This document shows positions 41,529-50,794 of a stretch of DNA of 64,000 bases, in pieces. This stretch comes from MAG-120531 sp041163765 (lineage in GTDB: Bacteria > Bacteroidota > Bacteroidia > Flavobacteriales > Flavobacteriaceae): contig JBEAQS010000098.1 in the NCBI GenBank assembly GCA_041163765.1, positions 1-64,000 of the forward strand. Direction: 5' to 3'. Positions within the stretch are counted from its first letter, which is position 1, and each line of letters opens with the position of its first letter. The translations under genes were made by a program, and so were the position numbers. Under the pieces are notes generated by a model. The model saw only the letters and a program-made list of their open reading frames with translations. It did not search any database and was not told where the DNA came from.

Positions 41529-42776
41529 CTACAATTTTAGCAATTCAGCATACAATAAGGTCAATGCCTTGTTGATACTCTTCTCTACGATGCGTTCTCT
41601 GTGGTTACCCATTTCGTGACGTTCCACCCAAACCCGCTCAGGAGTCGCTATTCCGAGGTAAACCACACCTACCTCCTCCGTGGAATCACCCACACTAGGT
41701 CCCGCATTACCCGTTGTAGAAATAGCGTATTGGGCACCAAAGTTCCGCTGTGCACCCACTGCCATAGACTCCGCCACCTGTGTACTCACCGAGGTGTAGG
41801 CAACTAGGTCACTGACAGGCACCTGCAGAATAGCCGATTTAGCTTCTGCTGCATAAACCACTGCACTCCCCCTAAAATAGGCAGAAGCACCGGGCATTTG
41901 GGTAAATCGAGCGGCCAAAGCACCGCCCGTAAAACTTTCCGCCAAGGCCAGTGATCCGCCGATTTGGGTCAATTTTTCAGCGATTAATGCCTCCACAGGA
42001 CGATCGTGTTCTGCCGAATAGGATAAATGCTGAATCAAGGGATACAAGCCTTGTAACGCCTCTTCCATCATTTGATTGAGGACGCGCTGATCGGGATGAG
42101 TCCCTGAAATACGCAAGCGAACTTTACCTAAATTGGGCAAATATGCCAATTTGAGCGCTTTAGGCAATGATGCCTCCCAATCTTCAATCAATGCAGCTAC
42201 GGCCGATTCGCCTAAACCATAAGTAATAATGGTTTTGTGGGCGATAAAGGGGCGTTTAAATCGCGTGGTAAGCCTAGGTATTAATTGGTCGGTCACCATA
42301 CTTTTCATTTCAAAAGGGACTCCTGGCATAGCCACAACCACTCCTCGTTCGTTTTCCATCCACATTCCCGCTGCTGTTCCGTAGGGATTAGCCAACAATT
42401 CTGCTGTAGCAGGAAGCATGGCTTGGGTATAATTCATGGCGTTTATCGGCGTGGAAATGTATTTGGCAAATAACTCCTTCACATGCGTCATCCAAGCTGA
42501 ATTTTCGACCAATACCGTATCAAAATAACGACAAAATGCTTCTTTGGTGATGTCGTCTTTGGTCGGGCCTAATCCACCAGTAGTAATGACCAAATCAGCT
42601 CGGGATTGTGCCTGGGAAAGCCCGTCAACAATAGCTGTCAAGCGATCGGGAATTGAAGTGATCTGAACTACTTCAACACCGATTTTTTGGAGTTCTTGGG
42701 CAATAAATGCTGAATTAGTATCCACTACTTGACCGATGAGTAGCTCATCCCCAATAGTCATCAATTCCGCTTTCAT
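41529..42776 (-). CDS. cinA: CinA family protein (NMN deamidase / competence-damage inducible)
   Basis: A 415-residue two-domain protein. The N-terminal MoCF-like (COG1058) domain opens with AELMTIGDELLIGQVVDTNSAFIAQ and TTGGLGPTKDDITKEAF. The C-terminal CinA (PncC) domain has SLALAESFTGGALAARFTQMPGASAYFRGS and STTGNAGPSVGD, the nicotinamide mononucleotide amidohydrolase site. The likely role is recycling of NMN and ADP-ribose in NAD metabolism. Its ATG overlaps the stop of the upstream FAH gene by one base (TAATG). Confidence 0.92.
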   Translation of the reverse strand: MKAELMTIGDELLIGQVVDTNSAFIAQELQKIGVEVVQITSIPDRLTAIVDGLSQAQSRADLVITTGGLGPTKDDITKEAFCRYFDTVLVENSAWMTHVKELFAKYISTPINAMNYTQAMLPATAELLANPYGTAAGMWMENERGVVVAMPGVPFEMKSMVTDQLIPRLTTRFKRPFIAHKTIITYGLGESAVAALIEDWEASLPKALKLAYLPNLGKVRLRISGTHPDQRVLNQMMEEALQGLYPLIQHLSYSAEHDRPVEALIAEKLTQIGGSLALAESFTGGALAARFTQMPGASAYFRGSAVVYAAEAKSAILQVPVSDLVAYTSVSTQVAESMAVGAQRNFGAQYAISTTGNAGPSVGDSTEEVGVVYLGIATPERVWVERHEMGNHRERIVEKSINKALTLLYAELLKL

Positions 42777-43387
42777 TACTGAACGTTTACCTTAAAGAAT
42801 GACTCGGTTCCAATAAATCCTTCCAACACATCCCCTTCTTGAACCCTAGAGACACCTGCTGGAGTTCCCGTAAATATAATATCCCCTTTTTTAAGGGTGA
42901 AGTATGTCGACACGTGAGCAATCAACTCATCGATTGACCATAGCATTAGGGCTGTGGAGGCTTGCTGTACCCATTGGCCGTTTTTTACCAAGCCAAATTG
43001 AAGTTGGTTGAGGTTTCCCAGGGTATTTTTATCTACCCACTGACCAATAACGGCAGCTCCATCAAATCCTTTGGCTTTTTCCCAAGGCAGACCTTTATCT
43101 TTTAGCTTCTGCTGAATGTCTCTGGCGGTAAAATCTATGCCTAAACCAACTTCATCGTAATAGGTGTGTGCAAATTCCACGTCGATGTGCTTGCCAACTT
43201 TCTTGATTTTAACCAATACCTCCACTTCATGATGCACGTCGCTGGTGAAATTGGGTAGGTAAAAATCTTGTTCTTTAGGTAATATGGAGGAGTCTGGTTT
43301 AATAAACACTACCGGTTCGGCAGGCCGCTCATTGTTTAACTCCTCGATGTGGTCCACATAATTACGGCCAATACAAATTAATTTCAT
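42776..43387 (-). CDS. Fumarylacetoacetate hydrolase family protein
   Basis: A 203-residue FAH-fold enzyme with the metal ligands in HHEVEVLVKI (Glu pair) and the aspartate in LGIDFTARDIQ, and the motif DIIFTGTPAGVSRVQEGD. Short members act as acylpyruvases or oxaloacetate decarboxylases; which applies cannot be told. It opens with the family signature KLICIGRNYVDHIEE. It lies between the DnaQ-like exonuclease gene and cinA on one strand. Confidence 0.9.
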   Translation of the reverse strand: MKLICIGRNYVDHIEELNNERPAEPVVFIKPDSSILPKEQDFYLPNFTSDVHHEVEVLVKIKKVGKHIDVEFAHTYYDEVGLGIDFTARDIQQKLKDKGLPWEKAKGFDGAAVIGQWVDKNTLGNLNQLQFGLVKNGQWVQQASTALMLWSIDELIAHVSTYFTLKKGDIIFTGTPAGVSRVQEGDVLEGFIGTESFFKVNVQ

Positions 43388-43392
43388 AGCGT

Positions 43393-44166
43393 TTAATTCG
43401 TTGTCTTTAGGGCAGATAGCCTGAGTTGAGTCAATACCTTTTTGGTGTAGAGCGGGAAATCAGCCTGCTGAATCCAACCGTAATACCCAGGTTCTTTTTC
43501 CAAAACTGTCAAAACAGCCTGTCCCTTGTGTTTTCCAAAAGTAAATATAGGGGTCCCGTGTTCATCCTCAGCGATAAACCCAGCGTAGTCCAAGATTTTT
43601 CGTCGCTCTGAAAATGACGCTAAGTGGGCAACCTCATTTTTTAACTCTGGATATCTGTCTAACTGAGCTTTAAGTACTTCGTAGGTCGCCAGGGTATCCG
43701 CCTCCGCAGAATGCGCATCAACCAATGACTTATCGCAATAAAAACGATACGCGGCCTCCAGGGTTCTCTTCTCCATTTTGTGGAAGATGGTTTGTACATC
43801 GACGGACACCTTGTTTTTCATATCAAAGTCAACCCCTGCCCGCAACATTTCTTCCGCCAACATAGGAATATCAAATCGATCTGAATTAAATCCAGCTAGA
43901 TCAGCATCCTTGATCAGTTGATAGATGTCTTTGGCGATTTCTTTGAATTTTGGGGCGTGCTGCACCTTTTCATCCGTTATTCCGTGTACTGCCGTGGCTT
44001 CACTAGGAATGGGCACCTCGGGATTGACCAACCACGTTTTTTTCTCCTGAAGTCCTTTCGGGTGTATTTTAAGGACAGAAATTTCTACAATTCTATCCTT
44101 GGCTACTTGAATACCCGTAGTTTCCAAGTCGAAAAAGCAAATGGGGCGTTTGAGGTTTAATTCCAT
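43393..44166 (-). CDS. DnaQ-like 3'-5' exonuclease
   Basis: A 257-residue DEDDh exonuclease. Exo I FFDLETTGIQ, Exo II around LAGFNSDRFDIPML and Exo III HSAEADTLATYEV are intact. About 70 residues follow the nuclease domain and contain FTFGKHKGQAVLTVLEKEPGYYGWI, a DUF3820-like motif seen in several exonucleases. It could proofread DNA or trim RNA; it is not a polymerase subunit. It lies directly after the E2 gene with one base between them. Confidence 0.88.
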   Translation of the reverse strand: MELNLKRPICFFDLETTGIQVAKDRIVEISVLKIHPKGLQEKKTWLVNPEVPIPSEATAVHGITDEKVQHAPKFKEIAKDIYQLIKDADLAGFNSDRFDIPMLAEEMLRAGVDFDMKNKVSVDVQTIFHKMEKRTLEAAYRFYCDKSLVDAHSAEADTLATYEVLKAQLDRYPELKNEVAHLASFSERRKILDYAGFIAEDEHGTPIFTFGKHKGQAVLTVLEKEPGYYGWIQQADFPLYTKKVLTQLRLSALKTTN

Positions 44167-44167
44167 A

Positions 44168-45508
44168 TTACATCGTTCTGTTTACATCCCAATTTTCTAA
44201 ATACTGCTTTACCTCAAAGGCAAACATACCGCCTAAGGCGCCATTGACCACGCGGTGGTCATAGCTGTGGGATAAAAACATTTTGGAACGGATTCCTATT
44301 AAATCTCCTTCGGGTGTTTCAATGACCGATGGTTCTTTTCTAATCGCACCTAAGGCTAATATACCTACTTGAGGCTGATTGATAATGGGGGTGCCAAAAA
44401 TAGAACCAAACGATCCTACATTGGTCACTGTATACGTGCCATCCATCACCTCATCCGGCTTCAGCTGGTTAGCTTTAGCTCGCTGGGCCAAATCATTCAC
44501 TGCCTGGGCCATTCCCACCAAATTGAGGCGGTCCGCATTCTTAATCACAGGAACGATCAGGTTACCATCGGGCAAAGCTGCCGCCATGCCCAAGTTGATG
44601 TTCTTTTTAACGATGATGTCCTCTCCATCGACTGAAATGTTCATCATCGGATATTTTTTAAGCGCATGCGCCACTGCTTCCATAAAAATAGGAGTAAACG
44701 TCAACTTTTCCCCTTCCCTTTGCTCAAAGGCAGTTTTTACTTTAGCGCGCCAATTAACTACGCGCGTAACATCCACCTCCACAAAACTCTGAACATGTGC
44801 TGAGATCTGTACCGATTTAACCATGTGTTGGGCGACTAATTTGCCCATGCGACTCATGGGGATACGCTCTTGTCCAGCAGCTAAAACCATCGGCTCCACG
44901 GGTGTTGGTGCAACGCTAGCAGGTGCGGACTTGGGCTCTTGAACTACCGCAGCAGGGGCCGTGGACCCTTTTTTCTGAGCGATGTATTCCATCAAATCAG
45001 CCTTAGTCAATCTTCCACCGGCACCTGTTCCTGACACCCCAGATAACTCATCTAGGGAGATGTTCTCTTGTTTGGCAATGTTTCTGACCAGGGGAGAATA
45101 AAATCGATCACCCGATGTTGAGGAACCGGGGCGCTCGCTCATCGATGTGGCCAATGGAGCCATTGCTCTGTCCATCGCTTCGCTGTTTACCGGTGACAAG
45201 TCCTTGTTTTCCAGGTTTTTGGATCCTGTGGTTGTCGACTCAACCGAGGGAACTATGCTGCTTGAATCATCTGTCTCAATTATCGCCAATACAGCGCCCA
45301 CCGGAGCGACTTGATCCACCTCAAAGAATCGTTCTAATAAGACACCGCTTACCTCACTAGGCACTTCGGAATCGACTTTATCGGTGGCAATTTCCACTAC
45401 CGCCTCATCGACTGATATGAGATCACCTACTTGTTTTAACCACCCAGTAATGGTGGCCTCTGCAACGCTCTCCCCCATTTTGGGCAAACGCAATTCAAAC
45501 TTAGCCAT
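44168..45508 (-). CDS. 2-oxoacid dehydrogenase E2 (dihydrolipoamide acyltransferase)
   Basis: A 446-residue E2 subunit: one N-terminal lipoyl domain with the lipoylated lysine in EIATDKVDSEVPSE (about Lys44), a linker, a peripheral-subunit binding domain (SPLVRNIAKQENISLDELSGVSGTGAGGRLTKADL) and the C-terminal catalytic domain with SHSYDHRVVNGALGG. The active-site HxxxDG motif reads HRVVNG, with Asn in place of Asp. The sequence resembles branched-chain or general 2-oxoacid E2 of Bacteroidota; the substrate is uncertain. E1 and E3 genes are not nearby. Confidence 0.9.
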   Translation of the reverse strand: MAKFELRLPKMGESVAEATITGWLKQVGDLISVDEAVVEIATDKVDSEVPSEVSGVLLERFFEVDQVAPVGAVLAIIETDDSSSIVPSVESTTTGSKNLENKDLSPVNSEAMDRAMAPLATSMSERPGSSTSGDRFYSPLVRNIAKQENISLDELSGVSGTGAGGRLTKADLMEYIAQKKGSTAPAAVVQEPKSAPASVAPTPVEPMVLAAGQERIPMSRMGKLVAQHMVKSVQISAHVQSFVEVDVTRVVNWRAKVKTAFEQREGEKLTFTPIFMEAVAHALKKYPMMNISVDGEDIIVKKNINLGMAAALPDGNLIVPVIKNADRLNLVGMAQAVNDLAQRAKANQLKPDEVMDGTYTVTNVGSFGSIFGTPIINQPQVGILALGAIRKEPSVIETPEGDLIGIRSKMFLSHSYDHRVVNGALGGMFAFEVKQYLENWDVNRTM

Positions 45509-45582
45509 AGATTCAGTTTCAAGACATAAAGTAACAAAAAATGCAGGACAACAAACGACAAACTGGTTGTTGAATGTTTCCG

Positions 45583-46200
45583 TTAGGATTTAAGGGCCAA
45601 CTCAAACGGAATACGCTGTACGATACTTCTGCCCAAGGTCACCTCATCCGCGTAGGCCAATTCGTCTCCAACAGATATTCCTCGAGCAATAGTGGATGTT
45701 TTGATTCCTAAGCCCTCGATTTGTCTAAAGATATAGAAGTTGGTTGTATCGCCCTCCATGGTGGAACTCAGCGCAAAAATAAGCTCCGTAATACTCCCCG
45801 ATTTAGCTTTATCCACCAAAGCACCAATAGTTAGGTCTTGAGGACCTATGCCTTCCATCGGTGATATCTTACCGCCCAAAACATGGTACAAGCCTCCGTA
45901 TTGTCCCGTAGCCTCGATGGCCATCACGTCGCGCACATCCTCCACCACCATGACCAATCCTCGATCTCTTTTTGGACTCGTGCAAAGCGCACATACCTCC
46001 TGATCAGACATATTGTGACACTCACTGCAATACTTGATATTAGTTCTCAAGTCAGTTAACGCTTGTGCGAGTTGTTGGGTCTGAACACTGGGTCTTTTGA
46101 GCAGGTGTAATACCAGACGCAGGGCCGTTCTTTTACCAATTCCTGGCAACTGAGCGACTTCATCTACGGCGCGTTCTAACCATTTTGAAGGCAAATCCAT
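45583..46200 (-). CDS. recR: Recombination protein RecR
   Basis: A 205-residue RecR, the clamp partner of RecO/RecF in recombinational repair at gaps. It has the N-terminal HhH (LPGIGKRTALRLVLHLL), the zinc finger C58-x2-C61-x8-C70-x2-C73 and the Toprim domain (VMVVEDVRDVMAIEATGQYGG). The ATG at 46200 is 4 nt behind a consensus promoter box. It is divergent from the sodium symporter gene. Confidence 0.95.
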   Translation of the reverse strand: MDLPSKWLERAVDEVAQLPGIGKRTALRLVLHLLKRPSVQTQQLAQALTDLRTNIKYCSECHNMSDQEVCALCTSPKRDRGLVMVVEDVRDVMAIEATGQYGGLYHVLGGKISPMEGIGPQDLTIGALVDKAKSGSITELIFALSSTMEGDTTNFYIFRQIEGLGIKTSTIARGISVGDELAYADEVTLGRSIVQRIPFELALKS

Positions 46201-46204
46201 GTGG

Positions 46205-46212
46205 CAAAATTA
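46205..46212 (-). promoter_or_regulatory. -7 box of recR, predicted leaderless start
   Basis: TAATTTTG on the minus strand, full TAnnTTTG match, ending 4 nt before the recR ATG. Confidence 0.6.
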
Positions 46213-46265
46213 CAACTTTCCATAGATGTATTTGTTTTTGTACTTTTCAATTTCAAAACCAATCC

Positions 46266-47735
46266 ATGAGCCCTACATTAATTACGGTTGTTATCGCGCT
46301 TTATTTTTTAGTATTGATGGGGATCTCCCTGTTCACCTCAAAAAACGACACCAACAGTGACTTTTTTTCCGCCAGTAAAAATTCTCCCTGGTACCTAGTA
46401 GCTTTCGGCATGGTAGGCGCCTCGCTCTCTGGGGTGACCTTTATATCGGTACCCGGATGGGTTGGCGGCACACAGTTCAGTTATTTACAAGTCGTTTTTG
46501 GCTATCTACTGGGGTACTTGGTTGTTGCCTTCGTATTGCTTCCCATATACTACCGACTCAATGTGGTGTCTATATATACCTACCTGGATCAGCGTTTTGG
46601 TACATCGGCCTATAAAACAGGTGCCTTCTTTTTCTTGCTGTCTCGGGTACTTGGCGCTTCATTCCGGTTGTTTTTAGTGGCTACCGTGTTGCAACAATTC
46701 GTATTCGACTATTGGAATTTTCCTTTTGAAGGAACGGTAATTCTCTCAGTCCTATTTATTTGGGCCTACACCTATAGAGGAGGAATAAAAACCATTGTAT
46801 GGACCGATAGCCTTCAAACAGGGATGATGTTATTTTCAGTCGTAGCTGCAGTGATTTTAATCACCCAATCTCTTGAGCTTAGTATTTGGGGGATTTGGGA
46901 ATCTCCCGAGGTAAATTCCTTGAGTCAACTATGGGTCACCGATGATCCATTGCGCAAAGATTATTGGTTAAAATCCGTGTTGGGCGGAGCATTTATCACT
47001 ATAGCCATGACCGGTTTGGATCAAGACATGATGCAAAAAAACCTCAGCTGTAGGAATTTAAAAGATGCGCAAAAGAACATGATTTCCATGAGTGTCGTTT
47101 TGGTTTTGGTCAATGTGTTATTCCTTGTCCTAGGCGCCTTGTTGTTTGCCTACAGCGCAAAATTTCAGATAGAGATCCCTGTGGTTGATGGAACAACCAA
47201 AACCGATCTGCTATTTCCAGAAATCGCCTTAAATGGTGGATGGGGACTGTTGATGGGAGTGCCCTTTATTTTGGGGCTGATTGCCGCTGCGTACAGCAGT
47301 GCAGACTCTGCGCTAACCGCGCTGACCACCTCGTTTTGCATCGATTTTATTTCGATGGAGGGCAGGACGGAATCGGCGCAAAAAAAACTGAGAAAACAGA
47401 CCCACATCGGGATGAGTTTATTGCTTATTGGGGTAATCATCAGCTTTAAATATCTGCTGGAAAAAAATACGATCGATGGGTTACTCACCGTAGCCACCTA
47501 TACGTATGGACCCCTTTTGGGCTTATTTGCCTTTGGGATATTAACCGCTTACAAGGTGCGCTCTTCCGGGGTTTGGTGGGTAGCTGGCATCAGTTTGGCA
47601 CTGGCTTTTATCCTAGGTAACATACCAGCAGAATCTCTAGGGGGATATCAATTAGGCTATGAGTTATTACCCATTAATGGGGCCATTACCTTTTTGGGAC
47701 TTTGGTTGATTCGTTTACCATCGGATAAGCGCTGA
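46266..47735 (+). CDS. Sodium:solute symporter (SSS family)
   Basis: A protein of 489 residues from the ATG at 46266, with 13 or so membrane helices of the LeuT fold. SSS-family features include FFSASKNSPWYLVAFGMVGASLSGVTFISVPGWV near the N-terminus and AAYSSADSALTALTTSFCIDF in helix 8, where the sodium site lies. The frame's N-terminal extension to 46185 overlaps recR and is rejected. Substrate is unknown; sialic acid, sugars and proline are common for the family. Its end overlaps the convergent fabH by 21 bp. Confidence 0.88.
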   Translation: MSPTLITVVIALYFLVLMGISLFTSKNDTNSDFFSASKNSPWYLVAFGMVGASLSGVTFISVPGWVGGTQFSYLQVVFGYLLGYLVVAFVLLPIYYRLNVVSIYTYLDQRFGTSAYKTGAFFFLLSRVLGASFRLFLVATVLQQFVFDYWNFPFEGTVILSVLFIWAYTYRGGIKTIVWTDSLQTGMMLFSVVAAVILITQSLELSIWGIWESPEVNSLSQLWVTDDPLRKDYWLKSVLGGAFITIAMTGLDQDMMQKNLSCRNLKDAQKNMISMSVVLVLVNVLFLVLGALLFAYSAKFQIEIPVVDGTTKTDLLFPEIALNGGWGLLMGVPFILGLIAAAYSSADSALTALTTSFCIDFISMEGRTESAQKKLRKQTHIGMSLLLIGVIISFKYLLEKNTIDGLLTVATYTYGPLLGLFAFGILTAYKVRSSGVWWVAGISLALAFILGNIPAESLGGYQLGYELLPINGAITFLGLWLIRLPSDKR

Positions 47736-48725
47736 TCCCCAGGTAAATCCACTGCCAAAAGCAGCCAAAACCACTAAATCACCTTCCTTGATTTTGCCTT
47801 TTTGATGCGCCTCTGCTAAAGCTATTGGAATAGAGGCGGCTGTCGTGTTTCCGTATTCCATGATGTTGTTGTACACCTGATCATCGGAGAGTTGAAACTT
47901 CTTTTGAATAAACTGAGCAATGCGCAAGTTGGCCTGATGAGGGATTAACAAATCGATAGCTGACTGGCTTAAATCATTGGCGGCCAAAGCTTCGCGAATT
48001 ACTTCCTCAAACCTTACCACGGCGTTTTTAAATACCAGTTGCCCGTTCATGTACGGGAAGTAAGACTCATCTAAAGGATTGTTATCGGCCAATATATCCG
48101 TAACCCATCGTTGCCCCATTCCTGGCGCGATCACAGAAAGTTCTTTAGCCCATGAACCTTCCGCGTGTAAATGAGTAGAAAGTATCCCAAAACCAGGACG
48201 ATCGTCTCTGGATAGCACCACAGCACCTGCCCCATCACCAAAAATAACAGACACATTGCGCCCTCTAGTGGTCATGTCCAGACCTTTTGACTGCAACTCA
48301 GCACCGACGACCAAAATATTTTGGTACATCCCTGTTTTGATAAATTGGTCAGCCACCGATAACGCATAGATAAATCCAGAACACTGGTTGCGCACATCCA
48401 GTGCCCCAACGGTCTCTAAACCCAAAGCTTCTTGCAAGGTAACTCCAGGGCCTGGGAAATAATAATCCGGACTTAGGGTCGCAAAGACGACAAAATCGAT
48501 ATCGGAAGCAGATTTGCCCGCGTCGGCCATGGCCATTCTAGCCGCTTTTACACCCATTCCTGAAGTGGTTTCCCCATCTTTAGGATCCACGTGCCTTCTT
48601 CGCTGAATTCCAGTTCTCTCTTGAATCCACTCATCACTGGTATCCATGATTTTAGCTAGATCATGATTGGTGACAATACGCTCAGGTACATAATACCCAA
48701 CTCCAGAAATACGTGAATGAAACAT
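47715..48725 (-). CDS. fabH: 3-oxoacyl-[acyl-carrier-protein] synthase III
   Basis: A 336-residue KAS III that condenses acetyl-CoA with malonyl-ACP to start fatty acid synthesis. The Cys-His-Asn triad is visible: Cys115 in NQCSGFIYALSVAD, His in LIPHQANLRIAQF and Asn in MEYGNTTAASIPIAL. The ATG at 48725 gives the family start (MFHSRISGVGYYVPE); the frame's extension to 48806 has no homology. It is a separate gene, away from plsX and rpmF with which it is often linked. accA at 22972 serves the same pathway. Confidence 0.93.
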   Translation of the reverse strand: MFHSRISGVGYYVPERIVTNHDLAKIMDTSDEWIQERTGIQRRRHVDPKDGETTSGMGVKAARMAMADAGKSASDIDFVVFATLSPDYYFPGPGVTLQEALGLETVGALDVRNQCSGFIYALSVADQFIKTGMYQNILVVGAELQSKGLDMTTRGRNVSVIFGDGAGAVVLSRDDRPGFGILSTHLHAEGSWAKELSVIAPGMGQRWVTDILADNNPLDESYFPYMNGQLVFKNAVVRFEEVIREALAANDLSQSAIDLLIPHQANLRIAQFIQKKFQLSDDQVYNNIMEYGNTTAASIPIALAEAHQKGKIKEGDLVVLAAFGSGFTWGSALIRW

Positions 48726-48849
48726 AGAAATCAATTTATCCCCTAAAATAGGAAAAATTGGGTAGAACGTAACGCTGTCATTTTGGCAGAAATTTTGGGT
48801 TGGCATCTGATTTGCCTAGGTAAAGGCAGAACAAAAAAATAGTATATCC

Positions 48850-50736
48850 ATGACACAAGGTAAAATCAATGTTTCTGTAGAAAACATTTTTCCACTGATC
48901 AAAAAATTCTTGTACAGCGACCATGAAATTTTCTTGAGAGAATTGGTCTCCAACGCAACAGATGCTACCACTAAGTTAAAACACTTAACATCGATTGGAG
49001 AAATCAAGGTGGATTTGGGCGACCCGAAAATCGAAATCAAAATCGACAAAAAGAAAAAACGCCTACATATCATTGATCAAGGTTTGGGTATGACCCAAGA
49101 AGAGGTTCAGAAATACATCAACGAAGTAGCCTTCTCAGGTGCTGAGGAGTTTATGAACACCTACAAAGACTCCGCTAAGGACGCGGGAATCATTGGCCAC
49201 TTTGGTTTGGGGTTCTATTCAGCCTTTATGGTCGCTGAAAAAGTTGAAATTATCACCAAAAGCTACAAAGATGAGCCAGCAGCTCATTGGACCTGTGACG
49301 GCTCACCAGAATTTACCCTGACAGCACACGACAAAAAGGAACGGGGAACGGAAATTATTTTGCATATCGCCAAAGACTCCACAGAGTTTTTAGAGGAATC
49401 CAGAATCCGCGAACTGTTGACCAAGTACAATAAATTCATGCCGGTACCCATTATTTTTGGTACTAAAACAGAAACACTTCCCAAACCAGAGGGGGCAGAT
49501 GAAAAAGATCCTGCACCAACCGTTGAAGTTCCCAATGTGATCAACAACCCACATCCGGCTTGGACCAAACAGCCCGCCGAACTCAAAGAGGAAGATTACA
49601 AGGCTTTTTACAGAGAGCTCTATCCTATGCAGTTTGAAGAGCCGTTGTTCCACATCCACCTCAACGTGGATTATCCGTTCAACCTCACCGGAATCCTTTT
49701 CTTCCCGAAACTAAAAGGGGACCTAAACCTTCAAAAAGATAAAATCCAACTATATCAAAATCAGGTATACGTGACCGATCACGTAGAAGGTATTGTTCCT
49801 GAATTTTTGACGATGCTTCGCGGGGTGATCGATTCTCCTGATATTCCGCTGAATGTATCCAGATCCTACCTCCAGGCTGATGGCGCTGTGAAAAAAATAT
49901 CCAGCTACATCACCAAAAAAGTAGCTGACAAGTTGAGTAGTTTGTTTAAAAATGATCGAGCGGATTTTGAGTCAAAATGGAATGACATTAAAATTGTGAT
50001 CGAATACGGAATGCTCTCTGAAGAAAAATTCATGGAGAAGGCCGATGGATTTGCCTTGTATCCAACTGTTGACGGTCAATTCTACACTTGGGCGGAACTC
50101 GAAGAAAAACTCAAACCCAATCAAACGGATAAGGACGGGACATTTGTCTTGCTATACGCGTCTGATCAAGATGCGCAACACAGTTACCTACAAGCTGCCA
50201 AAGAAAAAGGTTACGAAGTGTTGTTGCTCGACTCGCCCATCGTGGCTCACTTGATGCAAAAACTAGAAACTACCAAGGAAAAAGTTCACTTTGCGCGCAT
50301 AGACACTGATCCTATCGATAAACTGATCAAAAAGTCAGACGACACCATTTCAAAATTGTCCGACGAGCAAAAAGACACCTTGAAATCCAAAATTGAGGCC
50401 GTGGTTGCTTCTAAGGAATACACCGTACAAATGGAAGCTATGGACAGCAGTGCCGCTCCATTTATGATTACAGAGCCGGAGTTTATGCGCCGTATGAAAG
50501 AGATGCAACAAACCGGTGGTGGAGGTATGTTTGGCATGGGCAATATGCCGGATATGTATCAGTTGGTGGTCAATACAAATCACCCATTGATCACAGAAAT
50601 TTTAGAAGCAAAAACCGATAAAAAACAAGAGAAATTAATCGCTCAGTCGATTGACTTGGCCAAACTCTCTAAAGGGTTACTTAAAGGGGCTGCTTTGACC
50701 GACTTTATACAACGAAGCTATTCGTTGATCAAATAA
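48850..50736 (+). CDS. htpG: Chaperone protein HtpG (Hsp90)
   Basis: A 628-residue Hsp90 with the N-terminal GHKL ATPase (ELVSNATDATTKLK, DQGLGMTQEEV, GHFGLGFYSAFMVAE), the middle domain (FPKLKGDLNLQKDKIQLYQNQVYVTDHVE) and the C-terminal dimer domain. The middle of the chain includes a Pro-rich acidic insert (TLPKPEGADEKDPAPTVEVP). It is monocistronic, divergent from fabH, and ends at a strong terminator. Confidence 0.96.
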   Translation: MTQGKINVSVENIFPLIKKFLYSDHEIFLRELVSNATDATTKLKHLTSIGEIKVDLGDPKIEIKIDKKKKRLHIIDQGLGMTQEEVQKYINEVAFSGAEEFMNTYKDSAKDAGIIGHFGLGFYSAFMVAEKVEIITKSYKDEPAAHWTCDGSPEFTLTAHDKKERGTEIILHIAKDSTEFLEESRIRELLTKYNKFMPVPIIFGTKTETLPKPEGADEKDPAPTVEVPNVINNPHPAWTKQPAELKEEDYKAFYRELYPMQFEEPLFHIHLNVDYPFNLTGILFFPKLKGDLNLQKDKIQLYQNQVYVTDHVEGIVPEFLTMLRGVIDSPDIPLNVSRSYLQADGAVKKISSYITKKVADKLSSLFKNDRADFESKWNDIKIVIEYGMLSEEKFMEKADGFALYPTVDGQFYTWAELEEKLKPNQTDKDGTFVLLYASDQDAQHSYLQAAKEKGYEVLLLDSPIVAHLMQKLETTKEKVHFARIDTDPIDKLIKKSDDTISKLSDEQKDTLKSKIEAVVASKEYTVQMEAMDSSAAPFMITEPEFMRRMKEMQQTGGGGMFGMGNMPDMYQLVVNTNHPLITEILEAKTDKKQEKLIAQSIDLAKLSKGLLKGAALTDFIQRSYSLIK

Positions 50737-50761
50737 TGTCAGCTACGCATCATTGATGAAT

Positions 50762-50794
50762 ATTCGGGGGCCTAGGGCCCCCGAATTATTTTTT
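50762..50794. terminator. Bidirectional terminator between htpG and the response regulator
   Basis: A perfect 11-bp stem ATTCGGGGGCC / GGCCCCCGAAT with loop TAG, followed on the plus strand by TTATTTTTT. The stem ends on the first base of the response-regulator stop codon. Confidence 0.85.

Noticed and set aside
50762..50786. The GC-rich palindrome as an operator or repeat element
   Set aside because: It sits between converging genes and is followed by a T-rich run, so a bidirectional terminator explains it.
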